Origin: Scleroderma bovista
Lineage: Eukaryota; Basidiomycota; Agaricomycetes; Boletales; Sclerodermataceae
DNA: 26,691 bases
NCBI GenBank assembly: GCA_037178675.1
Contig: JAYMGJ010000077.1
Span: forward strand, 1 to 26,691
Direction: 5' to 3'
Positions 11,278-21,103 of the stretch are shown here, in pieces; positions within the stretch are counted from its first letter, which is position 1, and every line of letters starts with the position of its first letter. The position numbers and the translations under genes are program-made. The notes under the pieces are model-generated. The model made no database searches. It saw only the letters and a program-made list of their open reading frames with translations, and had not been told where the DNA came from.

Positions 11278-11715
11278 TTAGAATGCAATTTCGAATGCGT
11301 GGTGGTCAATGTATTTATTTACATAGTAGGCCTGAAAAATATCAAGAGAATTGGTATGCTGAATGTCAATAGGTAGATGATTATGTCCATAGACAGGAAT
11401 AAGGTGCACCCCATGGAGTATACAATCAACGTGAACAACTTCCAGCTCCCATCGACCATTTGTGTCAAGATCTGGTTGGACAATCCACATGCCAGTATCT
11501 TCATCAGGCCCTTCTGAGATTGTTGAGAACCACTGAATAAGTGCACATGGATATTTTGTGCTGTTGTAGGAAAACGAGAAAAAAAGAAAGACCCTGCCCA
11601 CATATAGCCCCCACATTCCTAGTATATCAGGATCCTGCTTGAGAAAGACCATATCATAACATGCCAGTGCCCCTTGTGCCAGCATGGAGTGCTTTGAATG
11701 CACTCTGTGTGCATG
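11278..11715 (-). pseudogene. Plavaka-type transposase, C-terminal segment
   Basis: Last part of a transposase gene whose other pieces lie at 13209-13238, 21294-22326 and 24670-26358. The frame reads YPCALIQWF, GMWIVQPD, HVDCILHGVHLIPVYG and FQAYYVNKYIDHHAFE, followed by TAA at 11278. These match the C-terminal block (PCALV-WF, GMWVV-P, HLDCI, YVN-YIDYHAHE) that I know from agaricomycete Plavaka transposases. A one-base frameshift lies near 11660, between the IQSTPCWHKG part and the CYDMVFLKQDPD part. Solo LTR D1 cuts the gene at 11715/11716. Confidence 0.85.
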
Positions 11716-13208
11716 TGTCATATCCATACTTTTCCCAGTCGCAACTCCGGTCTAACCCTGGCCTGCCTGACCTCTCCTTAGGCATAGATGCAACTCCGGA
11801 TCTAGTCCAGCCATCTCCAGCCCCTTAGCTGCTCTCCAGCTCAACTCCGGTCACTATGTCCAGCTCCACCTCAGGACTAACCCCTGTCTTCCTACAGACA
11901 GATCCACGGTCTAACTCCTCCGTGTCGGACCTGTACCTACCACTAGTCGCTACTCCGGTTTCAGTCTGGCCACTCCCTTAGCCTTGTCTGCGACGTAGCC
12001 CAACTCCGGCTGGTACATCCAACTCCGGCTCAGTTCCGCTCCTGCTCCTGCTCTGCTTCCTCTGTCAGGTCCACCAAAGGCTTAGGACATTTCCATGTCC
12101 AACTCCGGACCTTCCTCTGGCTACTCCGCCCTTCCTCCACCTGCACACTCCCTCCGCTTGTGCACTCCCTCCGCTTGTGCACTCCCTCCACTCATGCACT
12201 CCCTCCGCTCTTACACTTCCTCCGCTCGTGCACTTCCTCCGCTCGTGCACTTCCTCCGCTCGTGCACTTCCTCCGCTCGTGCACTTCCTCCGCTCGTGCA
12301 CTTCCTCCGCTCGTGCACTTCCTCCGCTCGTGCACTTCCTCCGCTCGTGCACTTCCTCTCGTGCACTTCCTCCGCTCGTGCACTTCCTCCGCTCGTGCAC
12401 TTCCTCCGCTCGTGCACTTCCTCCGGTTCCACTTCCTCCGGTCCTGGACATCGCTCCAGACTTAACATTAGTTAAGTCCACCTCCAACCCTTACTTGTCC
12501 TCTTCCGACCTAGTTCCCTTGTCCCTGCTTTTCCTCTGTCGTCCCTGTAACTCTAGTTCCCTGTGTCTGCTTCCGCTCCGGTTTATTTTCCTGTCCCTGC
12601 TTTATTTTCTTGTACCTGGTTTATTTTCCTGTCTGCTTCTGCTCCATCCCTTGTCTCGCCATTAAGGTGTTTACTTGTCACCATATATACTCACCTTAGT
12701 TTCATTACTATATAAACTACCGTACTCCAGCCTAGTAGTCCTTAGATCAAATCTCGACTAAGATACTCCTCCCTCTGTACTACCCACTATGCTCCCCTTA
12801 ATCCATCTGTCCACCTGTCCACCTGAACTCCGGCCATCTCTGGTCTCTGTCCTATCTTGTCCCCTTGGTCCTATGTTCGATCCTAGCAAGTCTCCTACTC
12901 ACACAAGGGCAAAAGCCAACTCTGTCCCAGACTTGATGCTAGACCTCTCAGGACTTGTCCCACCTCTGGGATGTCCTTCATCCGGACAAACTGTGCTTTA
13001 CTCCGGTCCACTTTCCTGTGGTCCAGACTAACTCTGCAAAACCCGGACTTACTTCCAGTGCTCCTCTAGTGCCTGGACTTCGTCCATATGACCCAGACTT
13101 GACTCTCTGCACTAAGTAGCACATACTAGTGTCAGGACTTACCCCCTCATTAGTTCCCTGCACCCCTGGACCTCCTAGTAAGACCGTTGAGGAGAACCGG
13201 TCTTGACA
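11716..13208 (+). mobile_element. Solo LTR D1 of an LTR retrotransposon
   Basis: Begins TGTCATATCC and ends GGTCTTGACA (TG...CA), flanked by GCATG at 11711-11715 and 13209-13213. The same element, nearly identical outside its minisatellite, lies at 16804-19574 with a different target duplication, so both ends are certain. It has no coding potential. A TATA box (TATATAAA, 12709-12716) with a downstream leader and the absence of internal sequence fit a solo LTR left by LTR-LTR recombination. The superfamily is not determinable from the LTR alone; gypsy is plausible. The motif ACTCCGG recurs at least nine times across it. Confidence 0.88.
12155..12423 (+). repeat. 17-bp minisatellite in D1, 16 units
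   Basis: Main unit CGCTCGTGCACTTCCTC. The first four units are variants (CGCTTGTGCACTCCCTC twice, then two more). The ninth unit (12359-12372) lacks three bases. The array is pyrimidine-rich on the plus strand and stop-free in many frames, so frames of 60-160 codons here are artefacts. Confidence 0.95.
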
Positions 13209-13238
13209 GCATGCCCCTGAGACCTGACAAGTCACTAG
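13209..13238 (-). pseudogene. Thirty-base slice of the Plavaka transposase between two insertions
   Basis: With one target-duplication copy counted on each side, this slice encodes DLSGLRGM in the transposase frame. It links FYAPS at the end of 21294-22326 to the segment starting at 11715. It is bounded by D1 (duplication GCATG, 13209-13213) and copia B (duplication ACTAG, 13234-13238). It shows that D1 and copia B inserted into the same gene 20-30 bp apart. Confidence 0.85.
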
Positions 13239-13438
13239 TGTTGTGAATTGTTGTGGATGAGTGATGTGAGAGATACGTCAGAGAGACAGAAGCAGAAGCT
13301 TGGCTAGACTCAGAACAGATAAGGTGGGGGCGAGCAGATTCTTATTAACCCCCTTTATTCTACTCGAGATATATACTATATAATAAGGGGGTTAGGAGGT
13401 ACTGTGGCTGCCAGCTTGTGGCTATGCCAGCCTCAACA
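13239..13438 (-). repeat. 3' LTR of copia B
   Basis: 200 bp, TGTTGAGGCT...ATTCACAACA on the minus strand. It contains an inverted repeat (13346-13394) whose loop carries the ATATATACTATATAA TATA-like sequence. It differs from the 5' LTR by four substitutions and a 10-bp stretch (CTAGACTCAG) absent from the other. Confidence 0.95.
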
Positions 13439-13448
13439 CTCCCCTTCA
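13439..13448 (-). other. Polypurine tract of copia B
   Basis: The minus strand reads TGAAGGGGAG directly before the 3' LTR; it overlaps the TGA stop of pol. Classic copia arrangement. Confidence 0.82.
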
Positions 13449-13504
13449 AGCTGGTGCTGGGAACCCTAACTCTGTCCTATGTAGCTGGAACTTTGGCTTA
13501 GGTG
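13439..13504 (-). pseudogene. Last codons of copia B pol, cut off by a solo LTR
   Basis: The minus strand continues the RNase H frame after FTKALP as KPKFQLHRTELGFPAPA and a stop, then the polypurine tract. It is separated from the rest of pol by the family A solo LTR at 13505-14003, whose flanks AGGTG and AGGTA match in four of five bases. Confidence 0.8.
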
Positions 13505-14003
13505 TGTAGCAACAAAACTGGGGCGACAGCAACATAGGAATGCAAGCGTACCTTGGATAGCTAGTAGCAAGGTTTTGAAGTTGAGCTTATAGAGAGTAGT
13601 GAGTACAAGGGAGAACAGTTTTAACTGTATTGAACTGTAGTGTAAACACTGAGTTCATTCGTTATTCTACATGGGATTCCTACAGGGTATATATACCTGT
13701 GGTACATGGTCTTTGCATAGATAAGTATTAATCTCACCTATTTCACCATATTCCCATATGTAGTAAGTGCACTTTCCATATATGTAGTTATCTGGAAACA
13801 TGCTTGTAATGTGCATCAACATGCGTTTAACACATGTTGTGCTTCTGATAGTTCCAGCATCTTTGTGGAGCCAGTCATGTGATCTTCTGGTAAACCAGTT
13901 GACACTACTCCGTATCACATGTAACTGTGATCTCTGGAAATCTCCAAGATTAGATAAGATAAGATGAGATTGTACTTCATCTAATCATGCTTTCTTGTCG
14001 ACA
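13505..14003 (-). repeat. Solo LTR of copia family A inside copia B pol
   Basis: 499 bp, TGTCGACAAG...TTGCTACA on the minus strand, homologous to 2254-2710 and 3809-4288. No family A internal sequence adjoins it, and copia B pol resumes on both sides, so it is a solo LTR. The flanks are AGGTG (13500-13504) and AGGTA (14004-14008), an imperfect target duplication. It keeps the TGTCGAC start that has decayed in the other two copies. Confidence 0.9.
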
Positions 14004-16803
14004 AGGTAATGCCTTAGTGAATATGTCTGCAGTCATCTCAGATGTCAGACAATATTCAATCTTGATTACTGATTCCCTGACCTTTTGTCTTATGTAATGG
14101 TTCCAAGTGTTGAAATGCTTAGTCCGTTTATGGTACTGTGGGTTCTTAGCAATGGCTAGTGCACCGCTATTATCACTGTACAACTTGGTAGGTGCCTGCT
14201 GCTTATACCCCAGATCTTCTAACAGATTTTGCAGCCATGTGACCTCACGTGCTGCATTTGCCAGTGCGACATACTCGGATTCCGTCAAGGATAAGGACAC
14301 ATTTGTCTGTTTCTTCGATCCCCATGTGATTGCTCCTCTGCTCATGTTGAAGACATATGCTGATACTGATGTAGCATCATCGTTATTTGCATAGCTCGCA
14401 TCTGAATATCCGAAGAATTGGTTCTTAGGCTCTATCTCTTCAGCTTGGTATGTTATCCCTTGATCTTGAGTTCCTGACAGGTACCTTAGGACTCGCTTAG
14501 CTGCTGTCCAGTGTGACAGCGTGGGATTTGCCATATACGATCCAAGCCTGAAGACAGCATATGCAATGTCTGGTCTCATCGCAACAGCCAAGTACATCAA
14601 TGAGCCAATTACTGATGCATAGCTGTTGCTTTTGCCCTTGGACTCCCCTTCAGACAGTTGAAGCCGTACATTGGGGTCCATAGGGATAGCCACCAGGTGA
14701 GCATTTTCCAGTCCTTCTCATTGTAGGATGCCCTTGATTAACTGTTTCTGTGAGATCTTGATTGTTCATTTCACGCGATCCCGCTTGATCTCAATGCTGA
14801 CAATTTTCGCTGGCTCTCCAAGGTCAGTTATCTCGAAGATCTCTTTTAACTCAAGCTTCATGTTATCCATTAGATCACTATCACTTGCAAAAAGCAATAG
14901 ATCATCAACCCACACAGCAACAACTTCAATACCGTCTGTCTTTCTTCTGACATAGGTGCAAGGGTCAACCATAGTAGGTTTCCATCCTAGGGACCTAAGT
15001 TGTTTATTAAGCTCTTTGTTCCACTCGCGCCTGGCCTGTTTAAGACCATATAGAGACTTAATCAAGTGGCAAATGCGGCCTGTCCCATCGTTGAAGCCTT
15101 CGGGCTGTTTCATATATATCTGCTCCTTTATAGTTCCATTGAGGTAAGTGCCTTTAACATCCATTTGTTGTATTTCCCAATCCTCAGTCACTGCCAAGGC
15201 TAACAGGGTCCCGATGGTCTCTAGGCGAACAACTGGTGAGAACATGTCATTATAGTCCATGCCCGGCTGTTGCGAGTAACCACGGGCAACCAGCCTGGCC
15301 TTGTATTTCTGCAAATTGCCATCTTTATCGTATTTTTTGGTGAGTACCCACTTATTTGTGATTGGAGTGCACCCTTCAGGCGGGTATATTAACTCCCAAG
15401 TACCCATTTTATGTAGCTGGTCTAGTTCGGCTTGTATGGCCTTCTCCCAGTCTGGCCAATCCGAAGATTGCCATGCCTCTCTCAAGTCTTTGGGGGTGTC
15501 ATGCCTGGTGCTTGGCTTGTTCAACATAGCGTAGACCCTCTCAGCTGAGGTCATGTCTGCCATCTCACTGGAGATCTGTGCTGTCCTAGTACCCATTTTG
15601 TCAGGTTCATCTGCCCAAGGGTCATCCAGTAGACAATAGTTGTGCGTTTTTTTTTGTCTTTGACTCTTTCTGACTTCGCCACTTGGCACTTCGTCAGTGG
15701 TTTGCCATCTTTTTCTTTTACTGCTGTCATTGCTACTCTCACACAGGTGAGTGATCTCAGTGATTTTTCTGTGTTCACTATCTGTCCCGTTGGGTGGTGA
15801 CTCCCCTTCACTCTGTGCTCCTTCACTCTGCGCTGGGCTCTCATGCGGCAGAGTGTCATTCATGTTTGGCTGTGTTTGGGGCACTGACAGAGTTGGGAAC
15901 TGAAAGTTCCGAGAGACATGCACCTGTCTCGTTGAGGCATCGTAGTATTTGATGGCCTTGGGCCCATCCACGAAGCCCACAAAGGTATGTTTTGTGCTTC
16001 TGGGTTGGAGTTTGGTGAGTTGACCTTCGTTTAGGATCCATATCAGGCTCCCAAACTCGCGCAAATGCGAAACATCTGGTTTTCGTCCATTCCATGCTTC
16101 AAATGGCATCTTTGAATCAAGTGCGCATGTATGTGTTCAGTTGTGCAGGTAGGCAGCGTGTGTGATGGCCTCGGGCCAGAGGAACTTTGGTGTCTGTGTG
16201 GAAAAGATCATAGCATGGGCCAATTCGGCCAAAGTACGATTCATGCGTTCTGCAATGCCATTTTGCGCCGGTGAGTATGGCGCTGTGTATTCCAGCTTTA
16301 TGCCCTTTGACGCACACCACCTCTGCAGATCCCTGGTGATGTATTCACTGCCATTGTCAGCGCGAAACTGTTTGGGGGACATGTCATATTGGTGCTCAAG
16401 GTAAGCCACATAATTCCTGAACTTTTCAGGTGCTTGATCCTTCGTCCGCAGGAACTCAATGGATATACATTGGCTGCAGTCGTCGACAAAGGAGATAAAG
16501 AATCTCACACCATGTATGCCTGTAGTATGGCATTCCCATAGGTCTGTATGTGTCAAGTCGCCTGGTCGAGCAGCACAGTGCTCACTCTGGTGTGGAAATG
16601 GCACACATGTCAGCTTAGCCTGGGTGCAAGCAGCACAATCAAACTCTGGTGAGTCGATGTCATTCACCGTCATTCCTGTTACAAGTTGACCCTTTAGTGT
16701 GCGCTGTAGACCACTTATGCCTATGTGCCCAAATCGGCAGTGCCAATCTTGCCATGTATCTGCTGTCTCCATTGAGAAGGCCACCCGCTCGAGGGCTGGA
16801 TGC
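14004..16803 (-). pseudogene. Copia B pol: integrase, reverse transcriptase and RNase H
   Basis: Integrase (about 16780-16140) shows the HHCC zinc site (WHCRFGHIG ... CAACTQAKL) and the D-D-E core (HTDLWE, RADNGSEY, QNGIAERMN). Then come PFEAWNGRKPDVSHLREFG, the RT (WELIYPPEG, KARLVARGYSQQPG, QMDVKGTYLNG, LYGLKQARREWN, WVDDLLLF with both aspartates kept) and RNase H (GYSDASYANN, SLTESEYVAL, SDNSGALAIAKNP) ending at FTKALP. Three in-frame TGA stops break it: 16137-16139, 14766-14768 and 14718-14720. Apart from these the frame is open. With solo LTR D2 removed the frame joins the gag-protease frame without a shift, so B encoded one Gag-Pol. Confidence 0.93.
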
Positions 16804-19574
16804 TGTCATATCCATACTTTTCCCAGTCGCAACTCTGGTCTAACCTTGGCCCGCCTGACCTCTCCTTAGGCATAGATGCAACTCCGGATCTAGTCCGGCC
16901 ATCTCCAGCCCCATAGCTGCACTCCAGCTCAACTCCGGTCACTACGTCCATCTCCACCTCAGGACTAACCCCTGTCTTCCTCCAGACAGATCCGCAGTCT
17001 AACTCCTCTGTGTCGGACCTGTACCTACCATTAGTCGCTACTCCGGTTTCAGTCCGGCCACTCCCTTTGTCTGGTCTGCGACCTAGCCCAACTCCAGCTG
17101 GTACATCCAACTCCGGCTCAGGTTTGCTCCTGTTCCACTCCGCTTCCCCTGATAGGTCCACCAATGGCCTTGGACATTTCCATGTCCAACTCCGGACCTT
17201 CCTCCGACTACTCCGCCCTTCCTCCACCTGTGCAACTCCCTCTGCTCGTGCACTCCCTCTGCTCGTGCACTCCCTCTGCTCGTGCACTCCCTCTGCTCGT
17301 GCACTCCCTCTGCTCGTGCACTCCCTCTGCTCGTGCACTCCCTCTGCTCGTGCACTCCCTCTGCTCGTGCACTCCCTCTGCTCGTGCACTCCCTCTGCTC
17401 GTGCACTCCCTCTGCTCGTGCACTCCCTCTGCTCGTGCACTCCCTCTGCTCGTGCACTCCCTCTGCTCGTGCACTCCCTCTGCTCGTGCACTCCCTCTGC
17501 TCGTGCACTCCCTCTGCTCGTGCACTCCCTCTGCTCGTGCACTCCCTCTGCTCGTGCACTCCCTCTGCTCGTGCACTCCCTCTGCTCGTGCACTCCCTCT
17601 GCTCGTGCACTCCCTCTGCTCGTGCACTCCCTCTGCTCGTGCACTCCCTCTGCTCGTGCACTCCCTCTGCTCGTGCACTCCCTCTGCTCGTGCACTCCCT
17701 CTGCTCGTGCACTCCCTCTGCTCGTGCACTCCCTCTGCTCGTGCACTCCCTCTGCTCGTGCACTCCCTCTGCTCGTGCACTCCCTCTGCTCGTGCACTCC
17801 CTCTGCTCGTGCACTCCCTCTGCTCGTGCACTCCCTCTGCTCGTGCACTCCCTCTGCTCGTGCACTCCCTCTGCTCGTGCACTCCCTCTGCTCGTGCACT
17901 CCCTCTGCTCGTGCACTCCCTCTGCTCGTGCACTCCCTCTGCTCGTGCACTCCCTCTGCTCGTGCACTCCCTCTGCTCGTGCACTCCCTCTGCTCGTGCA
18001 CTCCCTCTGCTCGTGCACTCCCTCTGCTCGTGCACTCCCTCTGCTCGTGCACTCCCTCTGCTCGTGCACTCCCTCTGCTCGTGCACTCCCTCTGCTCGTG
18101 CACTCCCTCTGCTCGTGCACTCCCTCTGCTCGTGCACTCCCTCTGCTCGTGCACTCCCTCTGCTCGTGCACTCCCTCTGCTCGTGCACTCCCTCTGCTCG
18201 TGCACTCCCTCTGCTCGTGCACTCCCTCTGCTCGTGCACTCCCTCTGCTCGTGCACTCCCTCTGCTCGTGCACTCCCTCTGCTCGTGCACTCCCTCTGCT
18301 CGTGCACTCCCTCTGCTCGTGCACTCCCTCTGCTCGTGCACTCCCTCTGCTCGTGCACTCCCTCTGCTCGTGCACTCCCTCTGCTCGTGCACTCCCTCTG
18401 CTCGTGCACTCCCTCTGCTCGTGCACTCCCTCTGCTCGTGCACTCCCTCTGCTCGTGCACTCCCTCTGCTCGTGCACTCCCTCTGCTCGTGCACTCCCTC
18501 TGCTCGTGCACTCCCTCTGCTCGTGCACTCCCTCTGCTCGTGCACTCCCTCTGCTCGTGCACTCCCTCTGCTCGTGCACTCCCTCTGCTCGTGCACTCCC
18601 TCTGCTCGTGCACTCCCTCTGCTCGTGCACTCCCTCTGCTCGTGCACTCCCTCTGCTCGTGCACTCCCTCTGCTCGTGCACTCCCTCTGCTCGTGCACTC
18701 CCTCTGCTCGTGCACTCCCTCTGCTCGTGCACTCCCTCTGCTCGTGCACTCCCTCCGCTCGTGCACTTCCTCCGCTCGTGCACTTCCTCCGGTTCCACTT
18801 CCTCCGGTCCTGGACATCGCTCCAGACTTAACATTAGTTAAGTCCACCTCTGACCCTTACCTGTCCTCTTCCGACCTAGTTCCCTTGTCCTTGCTTTTCC
18901 TCCGTCGTCCCTGTAATCCTAGTTCCCCATTTCTGCTTCCGCTCTGGTTTATTTTCCTGTCCCTGCTTTATTTTCTTGTACCTGGTTTATTTTCCTGTCT
19001 GCTTCTGCTCCATCCCTTGTCTCAACATTAAGGTGTTTACTTGTCACCGTATATACTCACCTTAGTTTCATTACTATATAAACTACCGTACTCCAGCCTA
19101 GTAGTCCTTAGATCAAATCTCGACTAAGATACTCCTCCCTCTGTACTACCCACTATGCTCCCCTTAATCCATCTGTCCACCTGTCCACCTGAACTCCGGC
19201 CATCTCTGGTCTCTGTCCTATCTTGTCCCCTTGGTCCTATGTCCGATCCTAGCAAGTCTCCTACTCGCACAAGGGCAAAAGCCAACTCTGTCCCAGACTT
19301 GATGCTAGACCTCTCAGGACTTGTCCCACCTCTGGGATGTCCTTCATCTGGACAAACTGTGCTTTACTCCGGTCCACTTTCCTGTGGTCCGGACTAACTC
19401 TGCAAAACCCGGACTTACTTCCAGTGCTCCTCTAGTGCCTGGACTTCGTCCATATGACCCAGACTTGACTCTCTGCACTAAGTAGCACATACTAGTGTCA
19501 GGACTTACCTCCTCATTAGTTCCCTGCACCCCTGGACCTCCTAGTAAGATCGTTGAGGAGAACCGGTCTTGACA
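16804..19574 (+). mobile_element. Solo LTR D2 with expanded minisatellite, inside copia B
   Basis: Same element as D1: begins TGTCATATCC, ends GGTCTTGACA, and is flanked by GATGC at 16799-16803 and 19575-19579. TATA box TATATAAA at 19075-19082. It is 1,278 bp longer than D1, which equals 75 extra 17-bp units plus the three bases missing from one D1 unit, so essentially all the length difference is the minisatellite. It splits copia B Gag-Pol between protease and integrase. Confidence 0.92.
17243..18789 (+). repeat. 17-bp minisatellite in D2, 91 units
   Basis: Unit TGCTCGTGCACTCCCTC repeats 89 times (17243-18755) with no indel and no substitution that I can find, then two D1-type units (18756-18789). 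Each unit contains the palindrome GTGCAC and one CpG. Because 17 is not divisible by three, each frame cycles through all phases and stays open, producing false frames of 500-700 codons on both strands with a 17-residue period (for example EGVHEQRECTSRGSARA). None of these should be annotated as genes. Confidence 0.97.
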
Positions 19575-21000
19575 GATGCGCTGTGACGGCTAGTAAGTAC
19601 ATTCTCTCAGTTTTCTGTCCAACAGCAATCAAGTTCTTATTTTTATCATATAGGTGGATGTGTCCATCCCCCACAATCGCATGACCACCGCTTTCATCCA
19701 ACCAAGAGATGGAGAGAAGGTTGTTTGGTGCCTTTGGCACATATAGCACATTCTGTAGTACAATCACAAATGTTTGTTTATTAACCCGACTTTTCAAATT
19801 TACTGTTCCTTTTCCCTCAACTGGAACGTCCATGTCCCCCACTCCCCTTATGGTCTTTGTGAGTGGTGTGAACTGTGTGAATGCTTCACGCTGGTTCAAT
19901 AAATGTGAGGACGCTGCTGAGTCTGCTAACCAAGAGTTGGGACTGATGTCAGCACAGTTGGATGATGATTTATTTTTAGTGACGTACGTGCCGTCTTCCA
20001 TCTCATCATCTTCTTGGACGTCACATGCCTGCTGGGCACGTTCCACTTTGTGGCACTTCCTGTTTTCTGTGGTCACACTCTCTATTGTTGTGGTTTCCTT
20101 CCCCTTCACAGCGCTCCTGCACTCAGAGGTTTCATGGTTGAAACGGCCACAATTTCCACACTTGGGCTTCCCCTTGAAGAAGCAATCCTTCACCAAGTGG
20201 TTGGTCTTGCTGCAGGTAAAACATGCCTTTCTCATCTTTTCCTTTTCGGCTGCCTTTCTCTTCTTAGGAGTACGTTTCAAGCACTGGGCTGCTAACACAG
20301 TCTCCACACCCTCAGCATCTCTAGTACCAGCTGTTCGTTGGTTGCACTCGTCGCAGATGATCACGATGAACTGCTGTGATGTCAAGACTTTGTCTCCAGT
20401 CTGTGACCCAAGGTAGGATGTTGTAAATGGATCCCACGACACTGGAAACAATGACACTAATATATTTGTAAAGTCTCCATCAGGTACCATCGAGCACATG
20501 TGGTGGAGCTCGGCCTGGATCGAGTGCATTTTCGTCAGGTGGGCGACAATGTTGTCTCCATCTCTGGCACGTGTCTGATACAAGGTGCGTCTCAGTGTGG
20601 TAATACTCTGCTGTCCACAATGCTCATGTACTGCCTTTAGGTTCTCCCACATCTGCTTCACAGACATTGCCTGCGAGACATGGATGAACTGGGGTGCCGA
20701 AATGTTATTCGAGATAAGCATGCATGTGACGCCTTCCACGGTGTCCCAGTCTCTGCGCTCGGGTGTCCCTTCCTCTGGGGGGTTGTTCATGTCTTCACAG
20801 TGGGACCATACACCATTCAGTTCGAGCATGGGCCAGATTTGGCCCTTCCAGGCCACCCAGTTGTCATCTTTTAGGGGTTTGGGTGTTTTAAAGGAGGATA
20901 TAGCACCAAGGAAACATTTGTCTTTGAATGGTGGTACTGGTGGAGGTGGGTTGCCTGGGTTCCGTTCATCCGAGTCGTCGTACAAGTGTAGCACATCCAT
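19575..21000 (-). pseudogene. Copia B gag and protease
   Basis: Starts at ATG 21000, about 90 bp below the primer site, and runs open for about 475 codons to the D2 insertion. Gag N-terminus: FKTPKPLKDDNWVAWKGQIW and WENLKAVHEHCG (UBN2-like copia gag). Two CX2CX4HX4C zinc knuckles lie near 20150-20228 (CFTCSKTNHLVKDC and CGNCGRFNHETSEC). The protease motif near 19910-19930 is WLADSAASSH. The usual aspartic motif is DSG or DTG, so DSA is unusual, though possibly a lineage trait of fungal copia elements. The frame continues into LTR D2 for about 20 meaningless codons. The coding part is undamaged except by that insertion. Confidence 0.93.
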
Positions 21001-21089
21001 ATGTATAGCAGGATGGGGATAGGGGTAGTTCTTGGTGGTGTAATTAGCTTTGGTTCAATGACTGTTCTGCTTGCCTAGTCAAGAGCAGA

Positions 21090-21103
21090 CAGGGCTCATA
21101 ACC
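21090..21103 (-). other. Primer-binding site of copia B (half initiator tRNA-Met)
   Basis: The plus strand reads CAGGGCTCATAACC immediately next to the 5' LTR. This equals the anticodon arm of eukaryotic initiator tRNA-Met up to the anticodon 3' stem, so priming is by a cleaved half-tRNA as in Drosophila copia. It is not a tRNA gene: no other arms are present. Confidence 0.8.

Noticed and set aside
12065..12487. Low-complexity protein over the D1 minisatellite
   Set aside because: Same artefact as in D2, from the shorter array.
13503..13504. Family A LTR ending in CACA rather than TACA
   Set aside because: At the 5' LTR copy (3809) the primer-binding site follows directly after the position equivalent to TACA, so the LTR ends there.
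17243..18789. CRISPR array
   Set aside because: Units are 17 bp head-to-tail with no spacers, inside a solo LTR of a eukaryotic genome; it is a minisatellite.
17010..19031. Proteins of 500-700 residues on either strand
   Set aside because: They exist only because the 17-bp unit has no stop in any phase; the period is exactly 17 residues and equivalent frames occur in both strands.
21090..21103. tRNA gene fragment
   Set aside because: Only the anticodon arm is present and it abuts an LTR; this is a primer-binding site.
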